Below are positions 23,663-41,014 of a stretch of DNA of 64,000 nucleotides, in pieces. The notes beneath the pieces were generated by a model. That model was not told the origin of the DNA. It did no database searches and worked only from the letters and a program-made list of their open reading frames with translations. Location of the stretch: the NCBI GenBank assembly GCA_003254925.1, contig QANZ01022607.1:62001-126000 (forward strand), written 5' to 3'. Numbering within the stretch: position 1 is the stretch's first letter; each line of letters begins with the position of its first letter. The translations under genes were made by a program, and so were the position numbers. The DNA comes from Chamaecrista fasciculata (Eukaryota; Streptophyta; Magnoliopsida; Fabales; Fabaceae).

Positions 23663-23703
<41 letters not shown>
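23660..23703. repeat. Poly-A homopolymer, about 43 bases
   Basis: An uninterrupted A run following TGAAATG. I see no matching upstream retrocopy with a target duplication, so I treat it as a simple repeat. Confidence 0.9.
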
Positions 23704-23705
<2 letters not shown>

Positions 23706-24906
23706 TAATAAATTTTGAATCCGAGAAGAACGGCAAATTTTGTAATCTACTGTAGTCGGATCTACACTTTTCACTTTAGACTCTATTATTCAAAGGGTCA
23801 AATGGTTGAGAGGCCTGGGGATATATGGACGTGGCACTTTCTTATTCGTCGGAAGTAAGTAAAAGATATTTGGTGTTCGCATTTACCTGACATAATGGCG
23901 CCAGGTTCCGTGGGTCTCATAATCTTGTTCATTTAAATTTAGTATTTTCTCTATCATTTCTCTCCGATCTCTCTACCAAATATCAAAATAAATTTCCTAC
24001 AATCATTCTAAGCGTAAAATAATAATGTGTAAAAAAAAACTCCTAAGTTTTATAAGTTTAATGACATGTAGACTATTAGATTTCTATATACATGGAATTT
24101 GGTAAAAGATGGTAAGTTCAATATTTTTCATATATATATATGGTCATATATATACTTTTTTTAAACTAGCTAACTTATTTAAAAACTATTTGCTACAATT
24201 AATCTTTTCACATGCATTGTACTCGTTTTGAAGCAATAAATACAAAAATAAGTAACCAACAACTGTGTCGTACTGTGGAGTAAATCATGTGGTAGTGTAT
24301 TATTGGCACGAGCAAACAGATATGCCATAGGTGGCATCCATAATATAATTAGGACCACGAAAATAAATAACAGGTTATAAATATATATATATATATATAT
24401 TAAAGATTTGGATTTTGTGTGAACTATTGTCATGCATTTTTTTTGGTAACAATATTGTCATGCATTTTACTATCGAAAAATTATACAATGATAGAAAATC
24501 GTTAGTCTTTAACTCTTTGCAAGATAATTAATTTATACTTTATAGAATCAATAGTGGCTTAATTTCAATCAAACTTTCCTTACACACATTGGATGCTTCT
24601 TGAATGTTTTATATAAGGAATCTTGAGTTCCAATATATATAGTGTTATCATTGTCTCGAGCATTGAATCATTAGTATCATTTTGAGAAATATAATCCTCT
24701 TATTTTGTAATTATGAATAGAGACATGGAAAACAATGGAAGAAGTAATTAAAGTTGGGCAGCATCATCATGTGTTAGATTTTCCTAATCTAACAGTAATG
24801 CTTTGCTTGCTTTGGTGGTAGGTCCAGTTTCTCGAATATCGTCTCCATCCACATTATATGTCCCAAGCAATGATTTGACGTATGAATTTAACATATACAA
24901 ATTTTT
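23704..24906. other. Intergenic DNA, no gene recognised
   Basis: AT-rich, with (TA)n at about 24381-24400. Nothing with coding or RNA-gene character. Confidence 0.5.
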
Positions 24907-25464
24907 TAGGAAACCTACTATTTGGTCTATTTTTTTTACTGAGTCAATGATTTAGTCATTCATTTATTAAAATAGATTACTCAATCCCTTATTTATCATA
25001 ATCATGAACTATTTAGTCTTTCAATTAAAATTTCGTTAAACTATTTGATGACATGGACGTTAAATGCTATATAACACTTAAATGTCACTTTGGCATCCTA
25101 GTCACCTAAACTAACCGAACCAGACCAATAAACATAATTAAACCAGCCTAAAATTTAGCCAAAGTCACATATTTGTGGCATTTAACGTGTGGGTCAAACT
25201 CACCTGAAACTTTCATAAGGCATAAACTATCGAAGCATTTCCAAATTCAAACCCTAAGTGGTCCCAAATAGTTAAATATGTGGCATTTAACGTGTTACAT
25301 ATGCACTTAACGACCAAATCATCAGTTTTAGTAACAGAGATAGGCTACATGGATTAATGAGTTGACATTTGTAATTTTTGAATGACCAAATAGTCTATTT
25401 CAAAAATGCAGGGACCAAATAGTTGGAACTGTGAAAAATGAGAGACCAAATGGTAGGTTTCCTC
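24907..25464. mobile_element. Foldback MULE-like element, 'GAGGTAAAG' family, decayed copy
   Basis: The terminal repeats are AGGAAACCTACTATTTGGTC on the left and, as the reverse complement of the right end, GAGGAAACCTACCATTTGG. The interior shares 'gtcactttggcatcctagtc' and 'aaccgaacc' with the better copy at 39212-39847. The flanking 9-mers caaattttt and taaattttc agree at 7 of 9 positions, consistent with an aged target duplication. There is no coding region. Confidence 0.75.
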
Positions 25465-25666
25465 TAAATTTTCACACAAAAGTTAGTATGGGCCTTGAAT
25501 AGCTGTACCTATATCGACCCAAATGTTAGGCCCATATATTGTCTTTTTGGGTCCAAAGCCCATATATTGTTGTTTTTGGTCGGTAAGCCCATATATTGTG
25601 AAGTGGCCATTAATCAAATAATCATGCATGATCAGCGTATAAATTTCTTATTTTGGGCTAAAGTTC

Positions 25667-26299
25667 AACGTATGTATTTTACCATAGTTTTAATATTTTC
25701 ATTTTCACTAAACCGCTCCACATCCGCTCACACGTTTTTCTCCATTTTTCTCTGATCTTCTTCGCCCAAGTTCTTCTTCATAATTTTTTTGTTTTATAGG
25801 GAGGGATTGTATTAATTGTAATTCCTTCATATTTTTCATCTACCGTTTTTAGTTTTTTTCATTAAATAAGTCAGATCTGTGTCCCCCTATTTTAGTGGTG
25901 GTTTCATCCAGATCTATTTTTAGTTTTAATCTTTCCTTGTGAAGATCATATTTCAATACTAGATCGTGATTCAGATCTGAGCATATATGTCAGAAAGTCT
26001 TCAGTGTTTCAACAAATTGATGGAAGAGTCTATGACATATATATACATTTGGGACGAACACTACTGTTCTGATATGTAGAGAGTATCATGGTAAACATTT
26101 TGTTGGCAACACTAAGATCGGTGATGACTTTCATCTTGCAGATAGGATCATTTGTACTTTAATTTGTTATTATAGTTCAACAATATTTGCAAATTGTTCT
26201 TCTTCTGTTTCATCAGATTGTAATCCTCTTGTAAGTGCCGTTTGACTTTTCTATAATATAATTTGGCATGATACTTAAAAAAAACGTATGTATTTTACC
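25667..26299 (+). mobile_element. Non-LTR-type insertion (LINE-derived or retrocopy) with 17-bp target duplication
   Basis: A 599-bp insert (25684-26282) ends in an A run after TTTGGCATGATACTT and is bounded by an exact 17-bp direct repeat, aacgtatgtattttacc, at 25667-25683 and 26283-26299. A 3' A tail with a long variable-length duplication is the hallmark of target-primed reverse transcription. The insert has no open frame of note. Its 5' part is pyrimidine-rich like a transcript leader, and it contains repeated AGATCTG words. It could be a 5'-truncated LINE, a SINE-like unit or a retrocopy of a non-coding transcript; I do not recognise the parent. Confidence 0.8.
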
Positions 26300-29200
26300 C
26301 CAAAAAAGAAAAAAGTTCAACGTAGGTACGTTACTTTTGTTTTGTTTGAAGCTTGGACTTGGGTTTCAATATGACCAGGCCCTAAATAAGCTTAAATGTA
26401 TATCTATGGATTGCTTCTGCTTTTAATCTTTTTCTAATCTTTTGTGTTTTTGGGTTTGGGTCATTCAAGCACTATTGTTTTGAGTACATGGAATATGCGA
26501 TAAATCTTCCATGCAAGTTGCAGTTTTTCTCCAATACCTGTGAGATACAATTTCCTATGTTGTGGTAACTAGTTTGTGTTAGAAATACTAAGGATGAAAA
26601 AAAGATTAAAAATAGGCTTTGAGGGGTGAATGGATATAATTAAAAGACATATGATCTTTCATATATAATAAACATTTTAATTAATAGTCAACAGTCATTT
26701 AATTAAGAGATATAATTATTAATAATTAATTATTATTTATGAAGAGATATTTATAAACATTATTTACAGACACATATGTCTGTTACTATGAATAATCACA
26801 TCTATTAATTTAAAAATTAAATTTTAGATTTAAGCTATCAAAATTTAAGTCGAAGTCTAAGTTATTTTAATATATATATATATATATTAAATTATTTATA
26901 TGTTATAAATAGATGTTCTCTTATGACTACTTAAACATATTAATATTTAATTATTGTAGAATGATTTTCGTTCACATACAATATTGCATACTCTAACTTA
27001 ACTTTAATTTGAATGAAAAAAAAAATATTTCCAAAATTATCAATGGCTAAAATTCGAAGTAATTTATCACTTTTGACAGATGTCGGTACATATATTTTTT
27101 AAATTGACAACAAGTATTTTTTTTTAAGCCAGCTTTATTTAACCGACAATATTGCAATGCACCTGTGGGACTTTCATCAATGTTTGAAGTAAATTCGATG
27201 ATGCATTCAATTTGTCAAAAGTTTGTTGGCAGTTGACAACAGAATTATTGGCCAACAGAAGATGTTATTAGTTATTATCACAAGTTCACAAGCAATCATC
27301 GCTTCACGAAATTTAAATATATATGTAACTCATATAATAAACCATGGATGAATTAGATTAATTAGCTTCTCATTTTATATCATAGTTTATCAAAATAACC
27401 CACTTCCATAGTCAAATGCACTGTGTTAATATTCAACACTTCAAAAATAGTCGAAGCACTAAAGTCTCAACAATTTTTAATATAATTTGTTACTTTCTTC
27501 GATTAACAATATCTGCTCTAATTTAATAAGTGTGTATAAATTAAAAAAATATTAATTTATCTTAAACTTAAAAAAATATAAGGTAAAAAATTATATTATC
27601 CTTATTTATTCTTCCTATTTTTAAATGATTCTTATTATTAATAGATAACAAATATGAATAAATTAATAAAAAATAATTAATATATTTTTAATTTCGTAAA
27701 ACATAAGATATTTTAAAACATAAAAATTTATTCAACTCAAGTATAAAGCGGAAATATATATATTGGGCATTTGTTTTGGCCAAATATATATAGAGCATTT
27801 TGCATATATGTTTTAAATCATAATTCATATCCATCTCGGCTTCGCTGTTAAAGTTCCTATCTTGTTTAACTAAACATCTCATTGAACTTAATGTGGGCCA
27901 AACTAACTCATGAAATTTCAGGCCGAAAGAAAAAAACTCATGAAATTGTCATCGATGCCATATATATTCTTAGAAGATTCTCAAACTTTATCCGTGTAAA
28001 ATGTGTCGTAGAAGATACAGTTTCTGAATTACGTATGAAAGAAAGCCCCCTTAAAAATCAATAATCAATTAGTAGGAGTTACTCTAAAACTATAGGGGAT
28101 TGAAAAATGATGGGAGGGCACTCATCAACTTTGAGAGGTTAATACTTAATAGTTGTCAATCAAGATACCATAGTATTTAATTAATATTATAATTAATTAA
28201 GTCATAATCTATCATTATCTAATTAAAATTATAATCAATTTAATGTTTATATCACCATTGTAAATTTAAAAAAAAAGGCGAACCAAGTGTTATCGTTGAA
28301 TATATATAATTTGACTTAGAATAACGTTATTAATTGTTATGAAGTTCTCAATCAATTAGGAGACTTCACATCGTGATGAGATGACACAAATTGATTAGCT
28401 TCTACTTATAGTTAGCATGTTGTGTAATTCATATATAATATTTTAGATGTGTTTCCAGTGCATATCGTAGATTATAATTAGAGTTAATCAAGTTCTGTAA
28501 AAATAGTATGGCAAAAATACTTTCCATATCCTTAAATTATGGGATAAATTTTAGTTATATTTAATTTTTTTTTATTAATTATATCCTTAAAATGTTGTAT
28601 TTTTCTCAATTGCACAAAGCTTAACACTATCTAAATTGTTAATAAAAAAATTTATTGATATTATTTTGGGTGGTACAATTGATACAATGTTAAAATTTTA
28701 AAATACAATTGATATGAAAATGAGAAACTTTGAAATACAATTGATAAAAAAAACACTCCATTACAATTATTTAAACAACATTAATTTTTAAGATACAATT
28801 AAGATAAATATAAAACTTTAAATGTATAATTGACAACAAAATAAATAGATTAAAAGTATGACAATTGACAAATATACTTCGTGTTACTCGCTTTTCATTT
28901 CTCTTCAATAAATTCAGAACTTAGTTCTTTTGTGATTTTCTTGTCAGATTTGATTATGTTTTTCTAGTTTTGAATCATTTGCAAAGTTTGTAGCATCTAT
29001 AGTGTGAAGCTGATGCCTCTCATTTTTTAATCATGTTTTCAGGCTCTATTAGTAAGTATGGGTGGAAGTTGATGATATCTACAGTTGGTGTTGGATAGTT
29101 TATAATATTATCAATGTGGTTATTTTGGATAAAATAAATAAAAGTCTATTTATGATGTATAATTAATTTAATATGTTAATATATTAAATTAATTATGTTT

Positions 29201-30843
29201 ATATGTTGGGTTTCATCAATAGGCATGAGAAGTCATTTTAAAAGGTGCCTATTAATAATTAATAGACATTTCATTTGAAAAGTTACATCTATCAAGTGGT
29301 GTCTTTCAATTACTAACAGACACATCTTTTGTTATGAAGAGATATAACTTGATAGTGTCTATTAGTAGTTAATGAACACATCTTTCAAATGAAATGACAT
29401 ATCTTATGGATTATGTCTCTTGGTCAATTATAAACAGTGATCCAAATTACATAAGATGTAAGACAATATTTACTATGAAATAGTATGTTAAATTCAATTC
29501 ATAGGCTTTGTTGTATCTTGGAAGGGGTTTGCCTAACTTTCCCCAATGTATAGGCAATCACTCTTTAAGGAAAGTAATTCATCATGCCTCAAAGCCATCC
29601 ATTAATTGCCATTTTTCTATTCATCTCTTTCTTCTATTTTATTTTTTCTAACGGTTGGCATAGTGATTTTTTTCCTGTTCAATAGTGAGTATAATGGTAA
29701 AAGATTTGTTAACAACACATTTTGTGAAGGATTTATTCTTTATAGGATCAGTTTGTCCTCAATATATCTTTCGTATAGGACTTATTTATGCGCAATCACC
29801 TAATAATAGTGCATTCAACAAGGTTTACTTTTTATGCTTCTTCTTTTGTTTCAATTTTAAAATTTTTAAACGACTATAGTGTCGTGTGGCCTTTATCATC
29901 TAATCTTCTTAGCTAAGTATACTTCGCGTACGATCAATTTCGATTTTAAAATAACTGGCTAACAGCCCATTTTTATACTATATATACCACTTACAAAAAA
30001 TTATCGAATATATTAATAAATGTAATCTCTAGAAAATTAAAATAAATAGTTTAGTATGTAAGATTAATAAATATATTGTTTAATTCAATAGTTTATTTCA
30101 AAGACTAAATTATCTATTTTTAATCTTTTAGATACAAAATTATTAATTCAATAATTTTTTCAATAACCAATCTATTAATTTATTTTGAATGATTCACTGA
30201 CTACATCTTGCTATTCTTGTTATTCATTTTTGTCAACATAATTCTTAGGCCGATATTACTTCTTATGAATTGTTAATACACTGAATGATGGTATATTCTA
30301 AATAGATTGTAAGCAGGATGGTAATAGTATAGTATCCAAAATTTCAATATAAAAAGAGCAATAATAATAATAATAATAATTCAATCGTGGGGTACAGATG
30401 TGTGAAACTTGTCCAAACCAAAACCAAAATCATCAAGATTTTCATGTGGAGAGATGGGAGATACGTTAGATTATATTAGGCCACCAGATTTCATGACATT
30501 AATAACTACAAACTGAAATATGTCTACACCGAATTTTTTTTCCTTTCTATCTCACTTTCCAGTTTCCAATGCTAATAATTAAAGATCATATATCTTTTTA
30601 ATGATTTCACAATGGAGTATTACTTACAGATTTCAACCTTGTAATAAAGAACCAAGAAAGGCATGCGTTTCTTTCATTTATGAGAGCTAGTTTGTAAAAC
30701 ACTCTTTTGATCATAGAATTTATAAAAGGATAGAAAGATCTCTGATTAGCATTTCCCTTGATTTAATTTGTTAGCTGTTGTTTATTTAATTTCGCCCCAC
30801 CTTCTTTGAAATTTGTGATATAAATGCAAGTTGCTATGTATTA
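26300..30843. other. Long intergenic stretch, no gene recognised
   Basis: About 4.5 kb of very AT-rich DNA. The short frames at 27688-27882, 27882-28064 and 29606-29879 have no motifs. A decayed Stowaway-like sequence related to 2142-2380 seems present at about 27540-27725. The stretch 29090-29820 begins TGTTGGATAG and carries repeated 'gtgtct.ttaat.a.taa' motifs, reminiscent of an LTR, but no partner or target duplication was found. An (AAT)n tract lies at 30361-30380. Confidence 0.5.
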
Positions 30844-31103
30844 CCTCCGGTTCTATATATCTGATGTTTAAGGTAAATGCACACAGATTAAGGAAATGAT
30901 TAGTTCACCTAAAAAATTAGATAAAAAGACTAAACTGTCCCTATTAAATTACTTGAGAAATGCTTATTCATTTATGACTCTACTATATATTTTGGGGATA
31001 GAATGGTACAAAAAAAATTAATGTTCTCTTGAATTTGTAAAACATTAGATATTTTAAAACAAAATAAATTTCCAAAACACCAAATATATAGAACCGGAGG
31101 AAG
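30844..31103. mobile_element. Stowaway MITE
   Basis: It begins CCTCCGGTTCTATATATCTG and ends with the complement, GAACCGGAGGAAG, with TA on each side (30842-30843 and 31104-31105). The CTCCGGTTC terminus, the TA target and the 260-bp non-coding length fit the Stowaway (Tc1/mariner) class. The interior AACATTAGATATTTTAAAAC is shared with the copy at 2142-2380. Confidence 0.88.
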
Positions 31104-33282
31104 TATATCTGTATATATTAACGGACATACCTACCTAAGTATCATTAAATGTTGTATGCGTTTAGGGTTGAATAACGTCCACGTATGTATGCGTTTCAGG
31201 TTTGCTACTTGTTGTTTTCAACCGTCTAAGCATTTTTTCCACTCTCTACGTTTCATTTTTTTAAGTATTGGGATTTATGCACACGCCATTGACATAGAAC
31301 ACCAACAAGAAACAACAAAATAAAACAAAAGAGTCAATTAGTAAAACTAAACAGTATATTTTTATTATTCAAAGACTAAATCGTTAGAAGTTTAAAAACT
31401 AAAACACTAAATAATAAATTTTCACTTTCTTAAATCATATCTACTTCTTTCTCTCTCCCATTATCTATACAGTTAGCCAATTATCAAGTTCCATATGTTT
31501 ATTTTTTATTTCTTTAAATTTTAATTTAATTATTTTTGACCAACCAAAAGGGTCCTCAACCATATAATATAGTATATTAATTATTTTTGACCAACCAAAA
31601 GGGTCCTCAACCATATAATATAGTATAGATATAGATATATATATATTTCTGTAATTATACTCTATTTTGTTTTACTGTTAATCACTGGATTCCGGCCTCC
31701 TCTACAGTCAAACAATATATATAATTTTCCTGGAAGATGGATTTTAAAAGTATGATGTGATAAAAAGAATTAAAACTTAATATAATATAGGTCAAATGTT
31801 CAAATTGATCCTAAATGTATGTATTTAAGGTCATTTTGGTCCTAAATGTTTTAAAATATTTAAATTGGTTATAAATGTTGCCATTTAGTTTTATTTTGAT
31901 CACAAACTATTAAATGAGATCATATCTCTATTGTTTCAAATTTAAATATGATGAGTCAAGAGAAGATACAATAAGAGTAAAATCTTGTTATCTAACTTAA
32001 TACTCAAGTTAGTAAAAGTCTTGAGAGAGAGAGAGACAAACGTAAAATTGAGAGTTTGTAACATAAAATGCGAGAGACATACTCTTTTATATTAGGTGAT
32101 GAGAATGGAAAATACTTATAGTAGTTAATAGTTATAATTATATAGCCACTTAAGTGATCCCTTATGAGTAATATAAAAAACATAAAAGACTAGATTGTAT
32201 GTATAATAAATTTAAAGTAAATTTTGACCTATAAATTATATTATTTTCTAGCGTATTAAATTATAATTTTGATATTATTATAATTGTCTAATTATATAGC
32301 TCTTATTTTCTTTTTCATAACAAATCCTAAATATCACAATTTTATCGGATGTCCCTTAAGGGACACCATAAAAATAACAATGAAAGTTACTATTTATATA
32401 TATAAAAAATTATTAACTTTCCGTTCTCTCACTAGAATATTGACTATGTAGTATATAGTATATACTAAACAAAAATTCCTTTTAACAACAAAAAAAAAGA
32501 CCAAATAAAAATTCCTAACGTACAACGAACATTAGGAAAGACCGCTAGAGTGCATGATACACGCGCGAGAGGCCATTTTTATTAATATATTCCTAAACTT
32601 GCAACGAAGTGAGAGAATTATTGTTCTTAGTCAGTTGGTGTTAAATATTTTGTTTGAACATTTTATAGAAAAGAAAACAAACACAATCCCGAATCTTAAT
32701 TAATAGCATGTTTATTAAAGTTTATCTCTTTACTTTGTTCAAATGTGTAATTTAAAGCGTTTGTTTAAATATAATTATATTATTTTATAATTTTCAAATT
32801 TAAAAATAAGTTGATTTTGAGCTAAGCCAGAGAGTGAGACTTGATGTATATACTTACATATTATTTGCTTGGCCCGGAAAGAAAAGATGTTCAATGAAAA
32901 TCTTATTATTTTGGATTGCTTCAAGTATCCTTAGCTTAATAGGTTAATGATTAATCCTTTGTTGATTTGTGTTTTATTTAAAAGTCTGTTGCAAATTAAG
33001 TGATTGCTGCATACACTAGACTAGAATCAAATGCGGACACTTTTTTAAGCGTGAGTTTAACTACTAAATCAATCAAATTTGGTTAAAATTTTATTATTTT
33101 GGTTGGAGCATGGATTTCCCCCAAAATTCTATTAGAAATGGTAATAGATTTTTTGGGTTAGTATTTATTGTTATTTTGATATTTTGATTGGATAGAAATT
33201 GAATTGGGGGTAAGCAGTAACCAGGGTTAAGCTAAGTTGGGTGTTGTGTTAGGTGGGTTTGACTAGCGTGGGTTGGTAGGCG
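31104..33282. other. Intergenic DNA upstream of the reductase gene
   Basis: AT-rich, no coding frame. It contains a 51-bp tandem duplication at 31528-31626 and a decayed foldback-like stretch near 31795-31920 ('tttggtcctaaatgtttt'). The last few hundred bases should hold distal promoter elements of the reductase gene, which I cannot define. Confidence 0.5.
31528..31626. repeat. 51-bp tandem duplication resembling a Helitron 5' end
   Basis: AATTATTTTTGACCAACC at 31528 repeats at 31579 with almost no change, each copy ending CCATATAATATAGTAT. The unit resembles the 5' end (minus strand) of the Helitron at 49663-49841 (gacca..aaaggg..c..ccatataatata), suggesting a duplicated terminus of a related element. 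Confidence 0.65.
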
Positions 33283-33595
33283 TTGGTTTGGTTGGGTCAC
33301 TTCTTTCATTTCTCGCTACTTCCCTCCTTTCCTTTCCTTTCCTTTCATTTCCTTACAAAGTCCTCTAACCACAAATCCCAAATATATAACTTCCCTTCCT
33401 TCCTTTTTCTCCCACGCATTTACATTTCACACTTCTCTCTCTTCCCCAACTCTCAACTACTTTGCACCCACCAACTCTCTGCATTTCACTTTCTTTTTCA
33501 TTCCACTTCTCTCCCTCCCTCCTCGCTTTCTTCTTCACCTACAATTCCCTCTCTTTAATTTCATTTCCCATTTCAGTGTTTCACTCCCCACCACC
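33283..33595 (+). promoter_or_regulatory. Pyrimidine-rich leader (5' UTR) of the P450 reductase gene
   Basis: About 300 bp of CT-rich sequence, including (CCTTT)n near 33327-33350 and TCTCTCCCTCCCTCCTCGC, leads directly into CCACCATGC, a good plant initiation context. Such Y-rich leaders lie just downstream of plant transcription starts. The transcription start is probably within or just before this tract. Confidence 0.6.
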
Positions 33596-38730
<5,135 letters not shown>

Positions 38731-39202
38731 TGAATGATGATGATCTTTGAATATAGGAGAAGCAGAAGATGAAGATAATAAGGTTGGGTAAATATGATTT
38801 TATTGGTTGAAATCTATGTGGATGGGAGTTATTTGGCACACCTTCCTCCTCCTTTGAGGACCCCCAAAGGGGGGGTCTACCTGTTCTATGCCAGGGGCTT
38901 TGGTTCTGTGATTCTTTTTCCAATATTTTCAAATGGATTCTTTTTGTTCGTAACCTAATATATGCTAAATTTTGTTTATAGCTAGATTATCAATGTATGA
39001 ACTCTACTTTCCTTGTACGAACCCATAAAAAGGGTTCAGAGAGGGGAAAAAGTGGTAATATTAATATATCGTTGATGTATTATTAGTTTTTTAATTTTTG
39101 GTGTTTCAATTTTCAAGGCAATAGAAGGATTGAAGTTTAGACAAATACTTTAGACAAATACTAACGGTGACCTACATTACGTTACATGAGCTACGTTTAA
39201 TG
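38731..39202. other. 3' flank of the reductase gene
   Basis: The 3' UTR probably runs to about 39000. GGACCCCCAAAGGGGGGGTC at about 38858-38878 is a short GC-rich palindrome that could form a hairpin in the transcript. No gene is seen. Confidence 0.5.
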
Positions 39203-39856
39203 TTCTTATTAGAGGTAAAGTACTATTTGGTCCCTCCCTTTTCACACTTTGAACTATTTGGTTCCTCCTTTTTCACACTTTGATACCATTTGGTCCCTGC
39301 ATTTTTGAAATAGACTATTTGGTCCCTCATTAATCACAAATGTCAACTCGTTAATCCCTCTAGCTTATATCTGTTACTAACAGTGATGACTTGGCCGTTA
39401 ACATGACACTGTTAAATGTCACTTTGTCATCCTAGTCACCAAAATAAACCGAACCGAGCCAAAATTAAAAATTGAGCCAGACCCATTTGTATTAAAATGT
39501 GATGGAGATATTTTGGTGACTCCATTTTTAGCTGCAAATGGGTCTGTCTCAATTTTTATTTTTTGTCCGGTTCGGCTTGTTTTGGTATTAAGATGACAAA
39601 GTGGCATTTAACAGTGTCATGTAAATATTTAACGGCCAAATCATCACTGTTAGTAACGGATATAGGTTAGAGGGACAAACGAGTTGACATTTGTGATTAA
39701 TGAGGGACCAAATAGTCTATTTCAAAAATGCAGGGACCAAATAGTATCAAAGTGTGAAAAAGGAGGGACCAAATAGTCTATTTCAAAAATGCAAGGACCA
39801 AATAGTTCAAAGTGTGAAAAAGGAGGGACCAAATAGTACTTTACCTCTTCTTATTA
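39203..39856. mobile_element. Foldback MULE-like element, 'GAGGTAAAG' family, with perfect 9-bp target duplication
   Basis: The element is 39212-39847 (636 bp). Both ends read GAGGTAAAGTACTATTTGG inward, without mismatch over at least 22 bases. It is flanked by exact 9-bp repeats, ttcttatta, at 39203-39211 and 39848-39856. The arms (about 300 bp) consist of repeated 'tatttggtccct' and 'ttttcacactttga' units. There is no coding region. Near-identical ends suggest a more recent insertion than the relative at 24907. Confidence 0.92.
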
Positions 39857-41014
39857 TTATCTTAAGGGTCTTTCTAACATGTGCTCTAAAGGCACATATT
39901 AAGGTTTTTTTTTTATTGGTCAAGTGAGTTTTCAAAAATTAAAAATTATCTTTTAAATGACAAGGAAGAGTAGAGGGTGGACATGAGTATACCAACCCTA
40001 TTAATTAGTTCAGTTCAACATTTTGATGATCAATTCCGAATAATTCAAAGAAGATTCCAAGTATCTCAAAAGTCTTTGGAGCAACTTTTCATTGATTTAG
40101 ATTGGATTCACCAAACTTTCTTGTGGTATGTATGTATCCATGAGTGTTTTGCATGTTGCCATTGTTAATGATTGAGACTTTGAGAATACCATATTCAATT
40201 CAGCATTAAGTTGGTGGGACAAAAAGCAAATTGAAACCCTTCATTTTTGTTGATGATATTGAAGACATGGGATTAGGTACAACTCACTTGTTGCTGATTT
40301 ACGTGACGGGTAGGTGAGTGGGGCTAATTAAGCAACATTTTGGCAATCGAAGTGCCTCAACCCTCTGTTACCAAAAAAAAAAAGTGCTTACCAAAAAAAA
40401 AAAGTGCCTCAACCCTCAAAATCAACTTAATTATTTCCAAAATCATCAACTATTACGTCGGTAATACCAACATATGACGAACCTCACGACGTAATGTGCC
40501 TGCTTATCCTCACGCTACACATTCTAAAATAAGTCTAAATATAAGACTAAATTATTTATTTTAAATTTTCTTCAAGTCTAAATTTAGATCCAAAGACTAC
40601 AGAAATGGAGATTGAATTTGATATTTAGAATGGCCTGCTTATCCTCTTCGGACCCTTTCCATGAACATCCCTACTCTCCAACGTTTCTACTTTGTACAGA
40701 TAAAATCGACCACAAAATTTAAGTGTCATTTAAACAAAAAAAAAATGGCCATGCTTGATATATAGTTGTTTAAAAAGCCATCTAAACATACATAACATCT
40801 AATATTGAAACATATTAAGAGGCGATTAGCCAGAGAGTCACATCAACATTTGTGCATTGGCATCCAATTAGAAGAGAAGTGAGTGCGCCATTGATCCAAA
40901 TCTCTACACCAATAAGTACAGCAAAGACAGCAGGAGTGAATAACCGATTGTAAAAGCAAGAAAAAGAAAATAGAAATTTTGTTTAGGCCATAACAACATT
41001 GCAGCTCTATCATT
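39857..41014. other. Intergenic and 3' flank of the SmF gene
   Basis: AT-rich. A short duplication around poly-A (TTACCAAAAAAAAAAAGTGC twice, at about 40369-40406) is the only structure. The frame at 39977-40168 has no motif I recognise. The part near 40830-41014 is probably SmF 3' UTR. Confidence 0.5.

Noticed and set aside
23660-23703. Poly-A tail of a retrocopy
   Set aside because: No matching target duplication and no gene-like sequence immediately upstream; it lies beside a normal promoter.
29090-29820. Possible solo LTR beginning TGTTGGATAG and ending TTCAACA
   Set aside because: The candidate flanking 5-mers (gttgg and aggtt) do not match, and no second copy lies in the window.
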